Below, piece by piece: positions 1 to 13,189 of a stretch of 60,000 nt of DNA. Position 1 is the first letter of the stretch, and each line of letters starts with the position of its first letter. Both the position numbers and the translations under genes were made by a program. The notes beneath the pieces were generated by a model, which saw nothing but the letters and a program-made list of their open reading frames with translations, was not told the DNA's origin and did not search any database. This stretch comes from Lineus longissimus. Taxonomy: Eukaryota > Nemertea > Pilidiophora > Heteronemertea > Lineidae. The stretch is from assembly GCF_910592395.1 (NCBI RefSeq), contig NC_088325.1, positions 10,916,109 through 10,976,108 on the forward strand. The letters are read 5' to 3'.

Positions 1-3000
1 TTGTAATTTCTCAAATCAAATCAAACGATATTCTCTCTGCCAACTCTGATTCCAATTAGACCATTAGGTCCCGGATGTGTCATAGGCACGTGACGATATC
101 AGAATTAACACATAAATTGGCCATCGACCTTCCGAAAAATGAATGAACAGTGGTGTAAGGTGTGTCAAAAAATTTTTTTTTTGGGGGGGGTTCTGTGTAT
201 CTGAACGCTTGCTGTGACTCTGGTATCATCAGACACCTGTGATCTACTCCCCAATTCCACGGATCCCAAAGGGTGGCTTTGTGGTGACAGTCACGCAACG
301 ACGTAGTTCCGAGACTGCACTGGTATAATCCTCTTATAATTCATAATCCTAAAATTCTTCGGCAGTCTTAATAGACAACAACTTTTAGAACTCGAAGAAA
401 CGTTATAAGTTATCACTCAATATCCATGCAAGAGAGAATCATTTGATAAACTGCCACACTGCAATATATATCACAAATACCATATGACTGTGATTTTGAA
501 ATAATCCGATATAGGCTGTCAGGCGACTGTCGTATGCTGGTGTCCCTCGCGCCACTCATAAATGTGATACGAGAAAAGGCAAGCCCTAGATAAGCGGTAA
601 TCAGCCAGCCGTGAGCCGCCTGACTTACTTCAACGAAGGAGGAGCGCTGTCTCATATGCAAAAACTCGAGTTCAGAAAAGTTCAGATTTTGATACGAAAA
701 CGAGAATGAGGTGATTTATTTGTTTCTCTCCAGTTGAAGTATGATAAAAACACACTGTTTCGGAGACTGTTTTTTTCAATATGGCGACGACAAATGGTAA
801 GGACTACCTCCCAATATCTCGTTCGAAAAGCAGCCTCTTTGATATCAGAATGTCAGAATGCGAAGATAAAACCACTTGGCACGTGCCGCTATCATTATGC
901 TTGAGCCACAAGAAAGCAATTGTTCCACACCGATGGCCTCTCATTTCGGAATACTTCTGCGAGTCGTTGCAGACAAGTGACAGGTGCGTTAGAGTCCTTG
1001 GACCCAATCATCTGAAGCATTTCTTCCCTTTAGTGTTCTAAGAAGCAGGTGTATCTCTCGTCTAACCATCTTGTTGACAGACGAGTGAATATTATCAGCT
1101 ATTGCTTTCCAATATAGGTTTAACGCGAATCAGTGTCATCAAGTAATTGGTCGACCTTATTATTTCACGTTCGATTCAACCCACACACACGACACTACAA
1201 GTGATACCTGGTTACAATTATGTTCTGTTCTCCGGCCCTTCAAACAAAGACATTCGCCCTCATTTGGTGAAGTACAGACGTACATCACCTTTAAGTCAGC
1301 CCCGATCTTGACCGCTATCAATATGGCGTGGCTCCTCTTATACAAACTACAATCACAGTCTGCTCTAACGAGGATATGGTCCACAACTATTCTCACCACG
1401 AGTATTTCCGCTTTTCTTTACCATTTGCGACCCATTAAATGCTTATCTATAAAGTTGTGTTCGAGTTCCTGAGATACCATGTTACACGTGCCCTCGGAAA
1501 TAGCCACACGAATGTTTCTTTCCTCGCTGGAGAAGGAGGCATACACTGAGATTTCTATTCTGGTATCACAAATCAAAAGCCGCTTGGTGAGAGAAAAACA
1601 TGTCACAAATTCCTTGTATATCCGCACTTAAAAATGCCACTCAATTTGGAAAGCACTGTGTTCGTTTTGAGTAAGATATTCGCTCTTAGTGCCATAGGAT
1701 GAACAGCGCAGTACATAACTTTGAAATGTCGAACGTCGTTAACTAACAATGCAACTCTTTTTAATAATGGTGGGGTGCCTTCCGAATTGAACATGGTTCC
1801 TGTTGACGGAAGTCATTCTATGAGGTCACCATCATCACAAACAAAATCATTGTGTATTCCAGGGAATATATTCCTTGCCTTAGCCCGAGGTGTCGTATTA
1901 TAGTCATGTCCTTGAAATCTACCAGCATTGTATGCTACCCGTCCATAACTACAAAACAAATTTTTTTTATTGTCGAGCCAAACATCTTTTATATCTTCAC
2001 CATATAGTGCCACAACTGGAGATCGATCTGCCATATTTTTTCTGATACTTCGCTGTAAAAATATTGTTTGATCTTGTATATTTTCTGTCCCTCAAAATGC
2101 ATTGCTGTTTTAGAAACAAACATGCCATAATCAGAATCGGTGTACTGCGACGAGGGAATATTCTTCAAGACCTTGTTACAGACCACAGCCAAAAATATTC
2201 CCCTATGATCAGTAGATTATTCAACATGACCCAACAACATGGTATGATCGGGAAGTTTAATTCTGTTCATTGCTGAATCGTTTTGTTCAATGGAAAAAAG
2301 ATATCCTGTTAGCATTGATGTTTACTTAGCAGCGGCAATTCATATGCGATACATAATTGACCTAGCACTCCGGACATAATGTGTAGTACATGTATACCTA
2401 GGTCGATCCCAGAACATGTGAGAATAAATGTATGATATTGTCTTATTATTTTTAATCCAACGAAGGTGCTTGATGATGTGGTTCTCAAAGAAAGTAATGA
2501 CACGCATGAAGAAGTACGAGCGCATGAGCGTGGACCCGAAAACTCATTTGGTTAGAACCAGGGCATCTCTTGTGTGATGATAGAAAAATTCATCAAATCT
2601 GAAACGGGTGGAAATAAATTTTCCCAACTCGAATATGATTAATTGGCTTGTCTGGTCTAACTTTATAAAATATGGATAAAACGGTGTAAGACAATTAATC
2701 TTGATTGGTTGATTATGGTGAGCATCTAGTTACTGAATATACTTTCACTGGCTGGCGTTTCAATATTGGAAGTTGAACATGCTGAAAGTAAATTTAAGTG
2801 AAGGTTAAGTAAATTTGCGTTCAATTTCCTTTGCTGTAGAAAGTAAATTGATATCTATTTTTCTCTGCGATTGACAGTCCTGGTCTACTTGGAGTATCCT
2901 GTCATAGTCCAATGTAATTCGCGGAAGTGACGATGATCTGATCCCAAGGTCGGCCTAGATGTGATTGGCACTTTAAGTAAATAATAGTTCTAGCTTCCAA

Positions 3001-6000
3001 AGTGTCTTGGTTGATGGCATGGCGTCTGCTTTCGTGGCCATGGAAATTCTAAATAGTGAATGGAACGCCATTCGATATGGGTTTCAGAAGCATAAAAAAC
3101 CACATCGAACTCCTGACAATTCGCCATTCAAAGAGCTTAATGAAAGAATATTTGCCTAAAATTGTCTTATAGGGTCCACTGTGCAATCATTATTGCCGAA
3201 ACTCGACTCATATTTTTTGTGTACTTTGCGTTCCTCTTTCCCCACAATGCTGTCGACTGGTTGATGTCAATGCACTGAATTCGTAAAAGGTGCGTGGTAC
3301 GCCATCAGCTATAAATTTGTGACTGAATAAATCAATCAATGTTGGACTTCTAACCATCCACTTATAATGCATACCAGTCTTCATTCATATCACCAAATAT
3401 GATCTGCAGCATAATTTAGATTTACTCTATTTCACCTTGCAAATATATTTACACTTCGTCAAATACAGTAAATTATATAAACTAGCATATACCCGAGGCG
3501 CGGGCTGTTCGAGGTATAAACATCGGATTGTGTGGGTTCTGGTATGTTGTGGGTTTGGTGTAAATGGGGTGCTGGTTTATGAGTAACACTTTTTTCATGA
3601 GTGTAATACTCCTTGAAAACGGAACTATGTAACCATGTACATGATGTACAGGCGTCCACAATGCTAAACCAATTCTCGGAAAACCAAGATGGTGCAGACT
3701 GGTGATGTACTCGATATCAGCCAGCGATTAGCGCCAGGATGGTTTAAGTTACCGGTGTGTGCGTAAATCTTGTCTCCCGTTGGGTACATTGTGTCCTAAG
3801 ATGAGCTATTTGTGAATAAATGGCTGTCTCGAGGTGGAAAAGCAGCATTTTTCCTTCAGAGATGGGCGCCGCCATCTTGCATGCTGGCGTCAGTGACGTC
3901 GATTTTGATTGGTGGATGATGCGCGCATGGAAGTGACCATTTGAACAGGACATCTGATTGGCTGATCGCGGAAGTGGGAGGTGGCTCGGCAATTTTCGTG
4001 ACGGTAATAATGCAGAGAGATCACTGATGGACTTCTCGGCGAAGAGATTACTTGGAGCTCTCCAGTTGATGTTATCTCCACAAAGTTGTTATTTATTCCA
4101 AAACCACCAAGATATTCGACGTATGACACCCTCAGTGACACTCTTACTTATGATCCACACCTACGAAGCCAAAAGTTGCAAGAATTCGACGCATTTCCGA
4201 GGCCCAATTTTGAAACAAAAATCGCCTCCTATTTAGCGGCCACAACGCGCATTATAGTATAGATACCCTTTTCCCGTCAGAATCTTTAAAAAACTGACTC
4301 CAGTTTTTACGTTCCAGTGAGATATTGTGGGCTTAAACGGCCTCAGAAAATGCCTATATATGCCTTATAAATAGTATGTACATCAGGTACGTGTTTCGTT
4401 TTTGATACACCGAAGAAAGGAGGGATATCGAAGAGATGCTGTCGAACGTAATTTAGATGTGGGCCAAAATTAGCATGCCATCAGCGCCATAATTATAATG
4501 CAACGGCTGTGCTGCATGTTCACAAAAAAATAATTTAACAAATTGAAAACAAACTAATTATCATTTAGTTTATTTCACTTATCAGGATATCACAGATAAC
4601 TGCTACATATTCTGCAGATCTTGCAGATCGAATCAGTCACAGTTGGTTACCCAGTATGATATAGCAACATTGAAATAACTTGATTATTGCACGTTACAAA
4701 TACCAGACAGATGAATCTGTTTATCCGTATGATTCAGCAGTTCCTGGCAGAATGTGCTCTTGCCGATTGATACACCAGTCCAAAACTGCTAGACAGCATG
4801 GGCTGGGCCACAAAGTGAAACAACAGCCAAGTCGCTGACCAAATTTTATAGCCGGTTCACATAGCTAAAAAACAGTCCTTTATTCTAAACAGAAACTGCT
4901 TCATTGAGTGAAATGTTCTACATTTTACTACCTATCACATAAACTGGACCGGAGAGAAAAACAACTCATGAAAATCGAAAATTATTTTCGGGACACCGAT
5001 TTTTTCACTAAGGGTTGGTTCAAATCGTTGACTATACAATACAATACGCGATTCTAGATTGTTAGGATAGAATGGCATTTAGACATAGACCATGGTACCA
5101 TACATGTAGTTTCTTCAGTTATGTTGAAAAAAAGTGCATCGACAATACACCTCAATCGTACCTCAACTGTAAAATACACACTGCAATATATTTGGGTTGG
5201 TGAGACAATCAAGCGTAGTGATTCATTCTTATAACATAGGCGTTCCATGGTCGAACTGCAGTTGCATCCAGGGATTATTTGTCATTTTAAAGCTAGAATG
5301 TGTGTGCGGGTGTGTTTATATCAATCCTTTTGCTTTATTACCGATTTAAAGAAATAGTCATGGCAGCACCGGCAATATCATGTGAAGATAATTTTTCATG
5401 TTCAAAATAGTCTAATGCGTTCTGCTTAGGCATCGTTTTTGTTATATCACTTAGGCTGCATCAATTACTAAACTCTGCACGCCCTAATGATGCCAATGCT
5501 AGTGCCAAAATAATGCAAGAAGAAAGTGTTGATCACAAAGGAAAAAAACGCGATTCCTAGTTACCCAACATGCAATGACCAACTGAAAACATGCCTCAGC
5601 ACAAGGAAGTTTTGTTCTAAATGTTTCAAACGCAGCCAAAATGAATGTACACTATATGCAAATGAAATGAAACGTCATGTGACCTAAAGCACACACACAC
5701 ACATGCCCAGGCCAGCTGAAGACATGGCTAACGCCATGGCGCTCAATTTCATTACTTGCGGGTTTTTTTCTTCTTTTTTGGTTTCGAAAATGTGGTGATA
5801 ATTACAGTTAATGACGCATTAATGGTTATCAATTCGAAATCAAAGTTAATGGTAAATAGCTATCAAAATGCCGAATCGTATCAAAATCTTTCTGGTTTCC
5901 AGAATTAAGGATAACATAAACCTGATTGTGAGGAAATACAACGTCTTGTTGACAATACAACAGAAAGTCAAAATTAATCACAACATTCTGTATATGGAAG

Positions 6001-6312
6001 CCTACTTCAGGCAAGTTTTTTTTCACGTATGTGTCTTGGTCCTTCCGGAAAAAAGGCGCAGATGTGTTATCTTAGCTAGCTTGATATGGACATGACTGTA
6101 TAAAAGGTGACTGTCACATTTAATAAAATTTTGGAGAAAAACCCCCCAACGAACTATAGTCGGTGCCCTTGTATAATTTTTCTCCAGTCCTTCTTAGATC
6201 AAACACCAACTCTGAAAAAGACAACGGAACATGATTGATAAAAAATACAGAACCGAATAAGACCATAATCGATTATAGATGAAAAGAAAAGAGAGTTATC
6301 AGGAACGGCAAG
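1..6312. other. No gene recognised
   Basis: AT-rich sequence with only short open frames (up to about 92 codons), none with recognisable domains or convincing splice contexts. There are no obvious tandem arrays. A (CA)n run of about 10 bases occurs at 5691-5701. Confidence 0.5.
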
Positions 6313-6364
6313 TTTTTAGCTCACCTGTCAGGTGAGCTTATACGATACTGCGCCGTCGGGCGTC

Positions 6365-6395
<31 letters not shown>

Positions 6396-8175
6396 GTCGT
6401 CCGTCGTTAACTTTTGACAAAATAGTGGCACGTTTCTTAACCGTTTGACCCAGAAAGTTCATACTTGGTGTGTGGGTACCCCTAGGCAAGACCTTCATTC
6501 AGAATGAAAATCAGTGCAATTTGACTGCTGGTCTGCCATATAGGTGGCGGTCTTTAAAAACCTATTTTTGTCATTTTGAAGCTTATGGTTAAAGCTAGAG
6601 CGATGAACATTTTATGGTGGGTGTATCTAATAAAGGTACATCACATATCACACGGGTTTTTGATTTGACCTTCATTTCAAGGTCACAGAGGTCGAACTCT
6701 AAAATTTCTTTGATGGGGCACGTTTCTTTACTATTGGTCATAGACTCTCTAAATTTAATATGTAGACACCTATTATGCATCTCTACATGCTGACACAGAT
6801 TTAGGTCAGTGTGACCTACAGTTCAGTTATAAGTAGGTCAAGGTTAAAAAAGCCCATTTGCTTTATTCCAGCAGATTGAAGTTTGAAATGAAGTTTTAGA
6901 GGTCTGCATGATATAGTGGTTTCGATATCAAATATATTAGTTACGTTTCACATCACTAGTTGGCGGTATTGGGCAAACATGTTAATTGGCACATTGCCAG
7001 CAGTTTTGAATTTCGCGGTTCGAGGCAATCCGTCGGTATCCCAGATGCGCAGTGTTGTTCTGCGCCGCTAGAGCTGCATGCTACAAGTATGGACGCCAGC
7101 CATTTTATAAGTTTGAAGCGAGACGAACAAGGAATTAAATCACCTTCAATCAATGGTATAAGTCGATCATCCGCTCTTCAGACCAGATGGTATGTGTTGA
7201 TTACATTCTTGTGATTGTTTTAAAATTATTAGTTTGTTCTCATTGCTGATTGTTTCAGAAAATTTTGACTATGATTGGAAGGTAAAATGACAAACTTGTC
7301 GGATTGTCCTTCGGTTTGGAATGGGGAATATTGGTCAATGCAAAGCGCAGTTGTGTTCAAGCTGCTCTGCCAATACGAGTAGCGTAATAATACTGCTAAA
7401 GAACAATAAAATGATGAATTGTAGCAGTGTGTGTCAGAAGTTATGTGATGTCCATTCCATTTGACGATCCCGAAGTTTCGAGAATACGGCAAAATGGCGG
7501 ATGCCGTCATCGGAATTAGCGTCAAGCCGGAACCTTTCGTTACACTATGCGCTTTTAAACTCATGTTAACGGCTTAAAATGACCCAGACGCTACTCATTG
7601 GGTAAACATCCACTAAAAAATAGTTGCTTTAACTTTTGTAAACGTGTCACGAGTGCTCATATTGTCTCAAAAACGAATACAAACTGCTACCTAGTTACTC
7701 AGTAGCCTACGTCATATTCTATACTGTGCATTCCTTGCTTCAATCGTTCTTGTATCATATTTTTCAACATTTCTCTCCAATCACAAGCCGAGGATAATAC
7801 TCCTTTCAAGATAGCGTAATCACACGCAATTCCACAGCTACATCCCATTCATTTGAAATTTCGGCCAATGACAGCAGGTTTTACAAAATGTTAATGCGCT
7901 GTTTATTTTCAATAGTCACCGAATAGCTAAGACACATGTAAACCCGTTTTACTTGGCCAGAAAATATCTCTCAGCTTCTCCCACAAATAACGATTCACTT
8001 ATTCCAACGTCAGTAACATGTGCACGCGGAACAAAATATGACCAACTCCACTTTTTCATGACAAACCACATCATCCCACAACTATTGCATGATTAACCCC
8101 TAACAATGACAAGTTCTTCCTCAAACTCTCCCTTTCATTTCGACAGGTGAGCACAATGGCCCTGGCCATTTCATT
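6313..8175 (+). mobile_element. Interspersed element of the AGCTCACC family, with (GTC)n
   Basis: Starts TTTTTAGCTCACCTGTCAGG, an inverted AGCTCACCTG/CAGGTGAGCT hairpin, followed by a CGTCCGTC(GTC)n microsatellite at 6358-6405. It ends with GGTGAGCACAATGGCCCTGG then CCATTTCATT. A second copy with the same start and the same end is at 42879-44016, which defines both termini. The body from about 6870 to 7000 also resembles 52680-52800. No transposase is seen; non-autonomous. The gene-free stretch 8176-9050 holds nothing I recognise. Confidence 0.55.
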
Positions 8176-9050
8176 TTCAGAGTCATGAGCAGTGAATGCC
8201 GAAAAAGAAAAACGCATCAACGCAATTCTGATTTTGGGTCATCTACTTGAAACGTGATCAGAAATCTGCGGTAAGACGAACAATTGCTATTTTTTTCCCA
8301 TTTTGGTCTGCCATATTCCTCCGAGCTGTTTCCTGACATCAAATATGGTAATCTCCCCCATCAGCTGTTCCAAGAACATCACATAACTTCATTACGTGCT
8401 ACATGTATATGGTAACCATGGCGGTATTGACTGAAGTCAACTGGTTTTGCGCTGGCGGATAGAGCAAATTCGGCTATGGTCTTTGAGAGGCCTATGCATG
8501 CTCACTGAGAAACTTACCTCTAACAATATATTGTAAATGTCCCATAGAAGATATAATACCGAACCCTACCATATCTGGGGAATGTCTTGGAGCATTTTTT
8601 CGCTCGGCCGTACCTACTCTTGTGTTTTGAAAAGAACGTCGCCTGTAAAATATAGAAAGTCGTGTTTTTGTGGTAATCTTTTTACTAATGAAAACCAGTG
8701 GATGAATTGATATTACCTGAATTTCTGACAATGAGCTAAGTTTGCAAACGGGCTACGTCACGTTTTTTCCGTCCCCAGGTACTCTATACCAGGGACATAC
8801 AATGCTTGATTTGGAAGAAATGTATTACAAGACCGATCATAAAGACCTAGGGATTGTTTGCAGACACCACCTGCGGGTGTTTATAACATGATGATGTCAA
8901 TTTCATGCTACCACCTGGGTGTTATGAGGAGTTGTCGATACTGTTAACCCATCACGGTAGGTAAAATAAAGGTCCGACACAATAATTATATACAAGGCCC
9001 TCTCATTACAGTGTTGAAGGGGTACAGTTGGATAACAATTAAAAATGCGG

Positions 9051-9597
9051 GCCTTAGGCACCTTCTCCATAGAGCTATACCCTATACTACACTATACGCG
9101 AACAATGGCTTCACAAAGGGTGCATGACCATGAAACTATTGTTCGCGTATAGTATAGTATAGGGTATAGCTCTATGGAATAGGTGCCTAAGGCACCTATT
9201 CCGTAGAGGTATACGGTATACTACACTATACGCGAACAATGGCTTCACAAAGGGTGCATGACCATGAAACTATTGTTCGCGTGTAGTATAGTATAGGGTA
9301 TAGCTCTATGGAATAGGTGCCTTAGGCACCTTCTCCATAGAGCTATACCCTATACTACACTATACGCGAACAATGGCTTCACAAAGGGTGCATGACCATG
9401 AAATTATTGTTCGCGTATAGTATAGTATAGGGTATAGCTCTATGGAATAGGTGCATTAGGCACCTATTCCATAGAGGTATACGGTATACTACACTATACG
9501 CGAACAATGGCTTCACAAAGGGTGCATGACCATGAAACTATTGTTCGCGTATAGTATAGTATAGGGTATAGCTCTATGGAATAGGTGCCTTACGCCC
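9051..9597. repeat. Four tandem copies of a 134-bp hairpin unit
   Basis: Each unit is an imperfect palindrome. The left arm is GGCACC..CCATAGAGCTATACCC followed by TATACTACACTATACGCGAACAA, the loop is TGGCTTCACAAAGGGTGCAT plus 13 bases, and the right arm TTGTTCGCGTATAGTATAGT... returns to GGTGCC. Units begin near 9051, 9191, 9325 and 9458. Units 1 and 3 share 'TTCTCC', and units 2 and 4 share 'TATTCC..AGAGGTATACGG', so the array looks like a duplicated dimer. Confidence 0.85.
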
Positions 9598-9829
9598 CTC
9601 AAAGTTAACTAGTATTTTGTATGATTATTTTGTGTCGTCATTTCCTCTCCATGTAAGCACGTATTTTTCTTTGGCAAACCGATACCTTTAGCCACCGTGG
9701 TTACACTGCGGTAAAACTTTCGCAGGCGATTGGCGTTTGCAGACTTCGCAAAGAACCTCGACTCTTTAATAGATCAAATATTTATCAATAAAAATATTTA
9801 TCAATATAGAAAAGATAGGGAATTCTCAT

Positions 9830-10215
9830 TCAATTGTGACAGTTATGGTTTTGATAACAAAGATGGTGCATACCCTACACCCCACACCCTGCATCTTCTC
9901 CAAGATGAACCAACGTGTAGAGGATATTGATATGTTTAAAGTGAGCGCCACCTCCGAATTTTTGACCAATGTACACTATCGGTTATTCATAAATGGTGTT
10001 ATCGGCATCAATTTGGACCAAAGTTCATAGGGCATAGGATATGTATAAAGGGTGCAGTAAACTCCCAATTGTGACATTTGAAGTTTCATTAAAATACTCG
10101 CAAATAACGCAAATAGTGCGCACCCTACGTCCAACACCCTTCCTAAAAGATGAACCAAATAATGCCCATAGGGCTTAGGATTTTTTTAAAGAGTGCACTC
10201 ACCTTTAACATGAAC
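9830..10215. repeat. Diverged direct duplication, about 250-bp period
   Basis: CAATTGTGACA...GTGC(A/G)CACCCTAC...CAACACCCT...AAGATGAACCAA is present near 9832-9910 and again near 10068-10155. The copies are clearly related but diverged. No coding function is seen. The rest of 9598-10687 shows nothing else. Confidence 0.5.
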
Positions 10216-10687
10216 CACCATCCACTTTTTTTACGGGCTGTTCTCCTGTTGCTGAACTTGATGTATCTTATCTTGCCCATCTTCTGCCCCTGAGTCACAC
10301 ACTTAACTATCCAAGTTTGGCTACAATATATTAGATAACAAATGAAAACAATTATATACTGATAGTCATTAAAGGTCGTTTCAAATTGCATTACGCTTGT
10401 TCTGTTCCTCGTTGATTAGTGACTTATATTTTTTCTGGAAGTGTGTTCCAATTTCAATTATTTGATTGTAGAAAAACGCGTTAGGCCTATGCGTCAAAGC
10501 ATGCACAACTTTTGGCCCTGAGGAAACCTTTCAACTTTCCGAGTCCACACGAGGCACTTAACGTCACTATGATATGTTTGCCAGAGTTGTCGTTGTATCG
10601 AGTCGAGTGACACAATCACTCTCTTGCATTACATTTCAGAGAGTTGCTCGTAATTGGCAAATGGTGTCTGCAAACTAGCCACCTTTC

Positions 10688-11450
10688 GGGAGCTTAGTGA
10701 CTGCCCATAAGTCCGAAGGTCCATAATACCACATAGCAAAATCCCATTTTGAAAGCGACCCATAATTCCGAAGGTCCACAGTTCCGAAGGTCCGTAAGTC
10801 CGAAAGACCACCAGTCCGAAAATAATGTAAAAGGGCCCACAAGTCCGAAGGTTCACAAGTCTGAAGGTTCATGAGTTCGAAGTCCCAGTTTTAAGCCTGT
10901 TATGTTATTCTTAGTTGCCCGTCTATTTAGCATCAATAATACGCGAAATCATCAAATAGAGCCTACGTGGAAACCCGATTCTGCGAACCACCCTGACCCA
11001 GCATCACGCGATTTTCTGTGCAGGTAGTAATTTTTTAGCATGGCGTACGTGACAAGAGGGCTGAGGAAGGACTCAAATGTTTTAATTTTCAATGACTTTC
11101 GCTACCATTGTAACAAGAATGCCACGGAAAAGATATACTGGTCATGCTGGATTATTTTTATTAAGGGGTAATATCGGGGGAACGCTGCCCCCCCCCCCCC
11201 ACGGAAAACACTGAAAAAACCCTTGGAGCTGAAAGTGTTGATACAAGGAAGAATTTTGGTTTAATAGGCCAAAAATCATCAATTTCAAAATTTTGTTTTC
11301 GGACTTATGGACCTTCGGACTTATGGACCTTCGGAATTTTGCACCTTCGGACTAGTGGACCTTCGGACTTGTGAACCTTCGGACTTGTGAACCTTCGGAC
11401 TTGTGAACCTTCGGACTTATGGACCTTCGGACTTATGGGCAGTAATCGGG
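10688..11450. repeat. Foldback element with inverted TCCGAAGGTCC arrays
   Basis: The left part (10700-10885) has about ten copies of TCCGAAGGTCCATAAG-like units. The right part (11298-11445) has about nine copies in the opposite sense (CTTCGGACTTATGGACC). The outer edges ACTGCCCATAAGTCCGAAGG and CCTTCGGACTTATGGGCAGT are exact inverse complements, so the whole 0.76 kb could fold back. The centre (10890-11290) is unrelated sequence with a poly-C run. Confidence 0.75.
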
Positions 11451-11857
11451 AGCTTAACGTAGGGACAGCGTATATTACAGAAGATGGTCACTGATTTTCA
11501 AACATGAAATATTTATTATATTAATTGCCAGTGCATACTAACAATCAACTTCGTGTAATTTATGATCGAAATAGATAACTCATATCGAAAAACTATCCGT
11601 TAGTAATTTTATTCGCGTCGTATAACACTAAAACTTATTCCTAGCCGAAGATCGTGGTATGAACCAAATTCTATCACGGATAGCAAAAATAGAATTGTTA
11701 TCAATTAGCCCCCCCCCCCGCCGTGGCCGCTTTAGCGCCTCCGCGTGGGGCTTAATAGTATTAGACTATGTATGGAGGCAATCAAAACGACTTAAAGACG
11801 CTGTTAATAACCTACGTTCGACATGTTCGATTTTGATAATTAGATAATGGGTTGACT

Positions 11858-12086
11858 ATATGTGACACGCTCTACCAAAACTAGGCGCTTGTCGCATCTG
11901 ATCTTGACAGGTTGATACGGACTTGTTGTTCATTTCCCTATTGTAGACCTTTTGTGAAATGTGACCAAATCAGTTTGTAATAGATTTCACAAAAGGTCTA
12001 CAATAGGGAAATGAACAACAAGTCCGTATCAACCTGTCGAGTTCAGATGCGACAAGCGCCTAGTTTTGGTAGAGCGAGTCACATAT
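11858..12086. mobile_element. Foldback MITE with 103-bp arms
   Basis: Arms 11858-11960 and 11984-12086 are nearly perfect inverse complements around a 23-bp loop (GTGACCAAATCAGTTTGTAA...). One arm carries a small substitution (GATCTTGACAGG against CCTGTCGAGTTC). No coding capacity. Confidence 0.85.
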
Positions 12087-12127
12087 GGGTATACATGTAC
12101 CAAGGTGTTCGATGGTTATGACGCCGT

Positions 12128-13182
12128 CTATGGCAAGTGGAGTGTCCAGTAATTAAAAAAACCTAGATTTATTCAAAAAACCTGGTTTTTTACCTTATAA
12201 ACTAAGTTTATTTGGAAAAAATATAGGTTTTTTTAAAACAACCTTGTTTATTAGCTAATAAACCGAGTTTCTTTAATAAAACCAAGTTTTTTACCTAATA
12301 AACCTTGTTTCTATCCACAAATGTCAAGTTTAACAAATAAACTTGGTTTTATTCCCTAAAATATAAGTTTTCATCCAGTGGTAATAAACTTAGTTTTATA
12401 GCAAAGAATCTTGGTTTATTAACAATAACTGGACAAATGGCTAATAAACCTACCTTTTTACGTAAAAAACTTGGTCTTATACAAACCAACTTAGTTTTTT
12501 GCAATAAAACCTGGTTTTATTGTAAAAATGTAGGTTGTTTTGAATAACTGGACAAACGGTGTGCAAAAACCTACTTTCTATCGAGAAACTTGTATTTTCT
12601 ACCTCGCCCCATGTACACAAATCCGCGATGTTATCGGGACGAGGATGGGCAACCTCGGCACCACGTGGTACTAATGCTGCACTGCACTGCACTCTGTAAA
12701 CTAGTTAGTGAGACCCTAACCTCATCCCAGATAACTCAATGTAGATAGGATCGAGGTTTAAAAATCTAAGTTTTCTAATAAACCAGGTTTATTTAAAAAA
12801 ACTAGGTTTATTAGTAACAAACTTATTTTTTTTAAATAAACTAGGTTGTTTTGGTAATAAACCTTGTTTTATTGAATAAATGGACATTTCTGTACAGAAA
12901 CTTATATTTTATACGATTATGTGGTAAAAAATCGAGTTTTTTAGGTAATAAACCAGGTTTTTCAGCATAAAATGTTAGTTTCTGTTAAAAAACCTACTTT
13001 ATTAGGAAAGAAAGTAAAAAAACTTGGTTTCATTAAAGAAACTCGGTTTATTAGCTAATAAACAAGGTTGTTTTAAAAAAAACTATATTTTTTCCAAATA
13101 AACTTAGTTTATTAGGTAAAAAACCAGGTTTTCTTGAATAAATCTAGGTTTTTTTAATTACTGGACACTCCGCTTGCCATAG
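12128..13182. mobile_element. 1.05-kb element built from an AAACC-N-GTTT motif, with long inverted termini
   Basis: Termini CTATGGCAAGTGGAGTGTCC... and its inverse (GGACACTCCGCTTGCCATAG) continue inward for more than 60 bases with few mismatches and are flanked by CCGT on both sides (possible 4-bp target duplication). The interior is dozens of near-palindromic AAAC(C/T)NNG(G/T)TT motifs about every 25 bases, interrupted at about 12590-12760 by a unique GC-richer core. No open frame of note. Confidence 0.75.
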
Positions 13183-13189
13183 CCGTCTT

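Noticed and set aside
7229-7564. 111-codon minus-strand open frame
   Set aside because: Lies inside the interspersed element 6313-8175 and matches no transposase or other domain that I know.
8519-8632. Minus-strand stretch bounded by an AG and a GTAAGT, resembling an exon
   Set aside because: No recognisable domain, no neighbouring exons in phase, and the frame choice is arbitrary.
9051-9597. Regular spaced repeats considered as a CRISPR-like array
   Set aside because: Units are 134 bp and wholly repetitive with no unique spacers, and the genome is animal.
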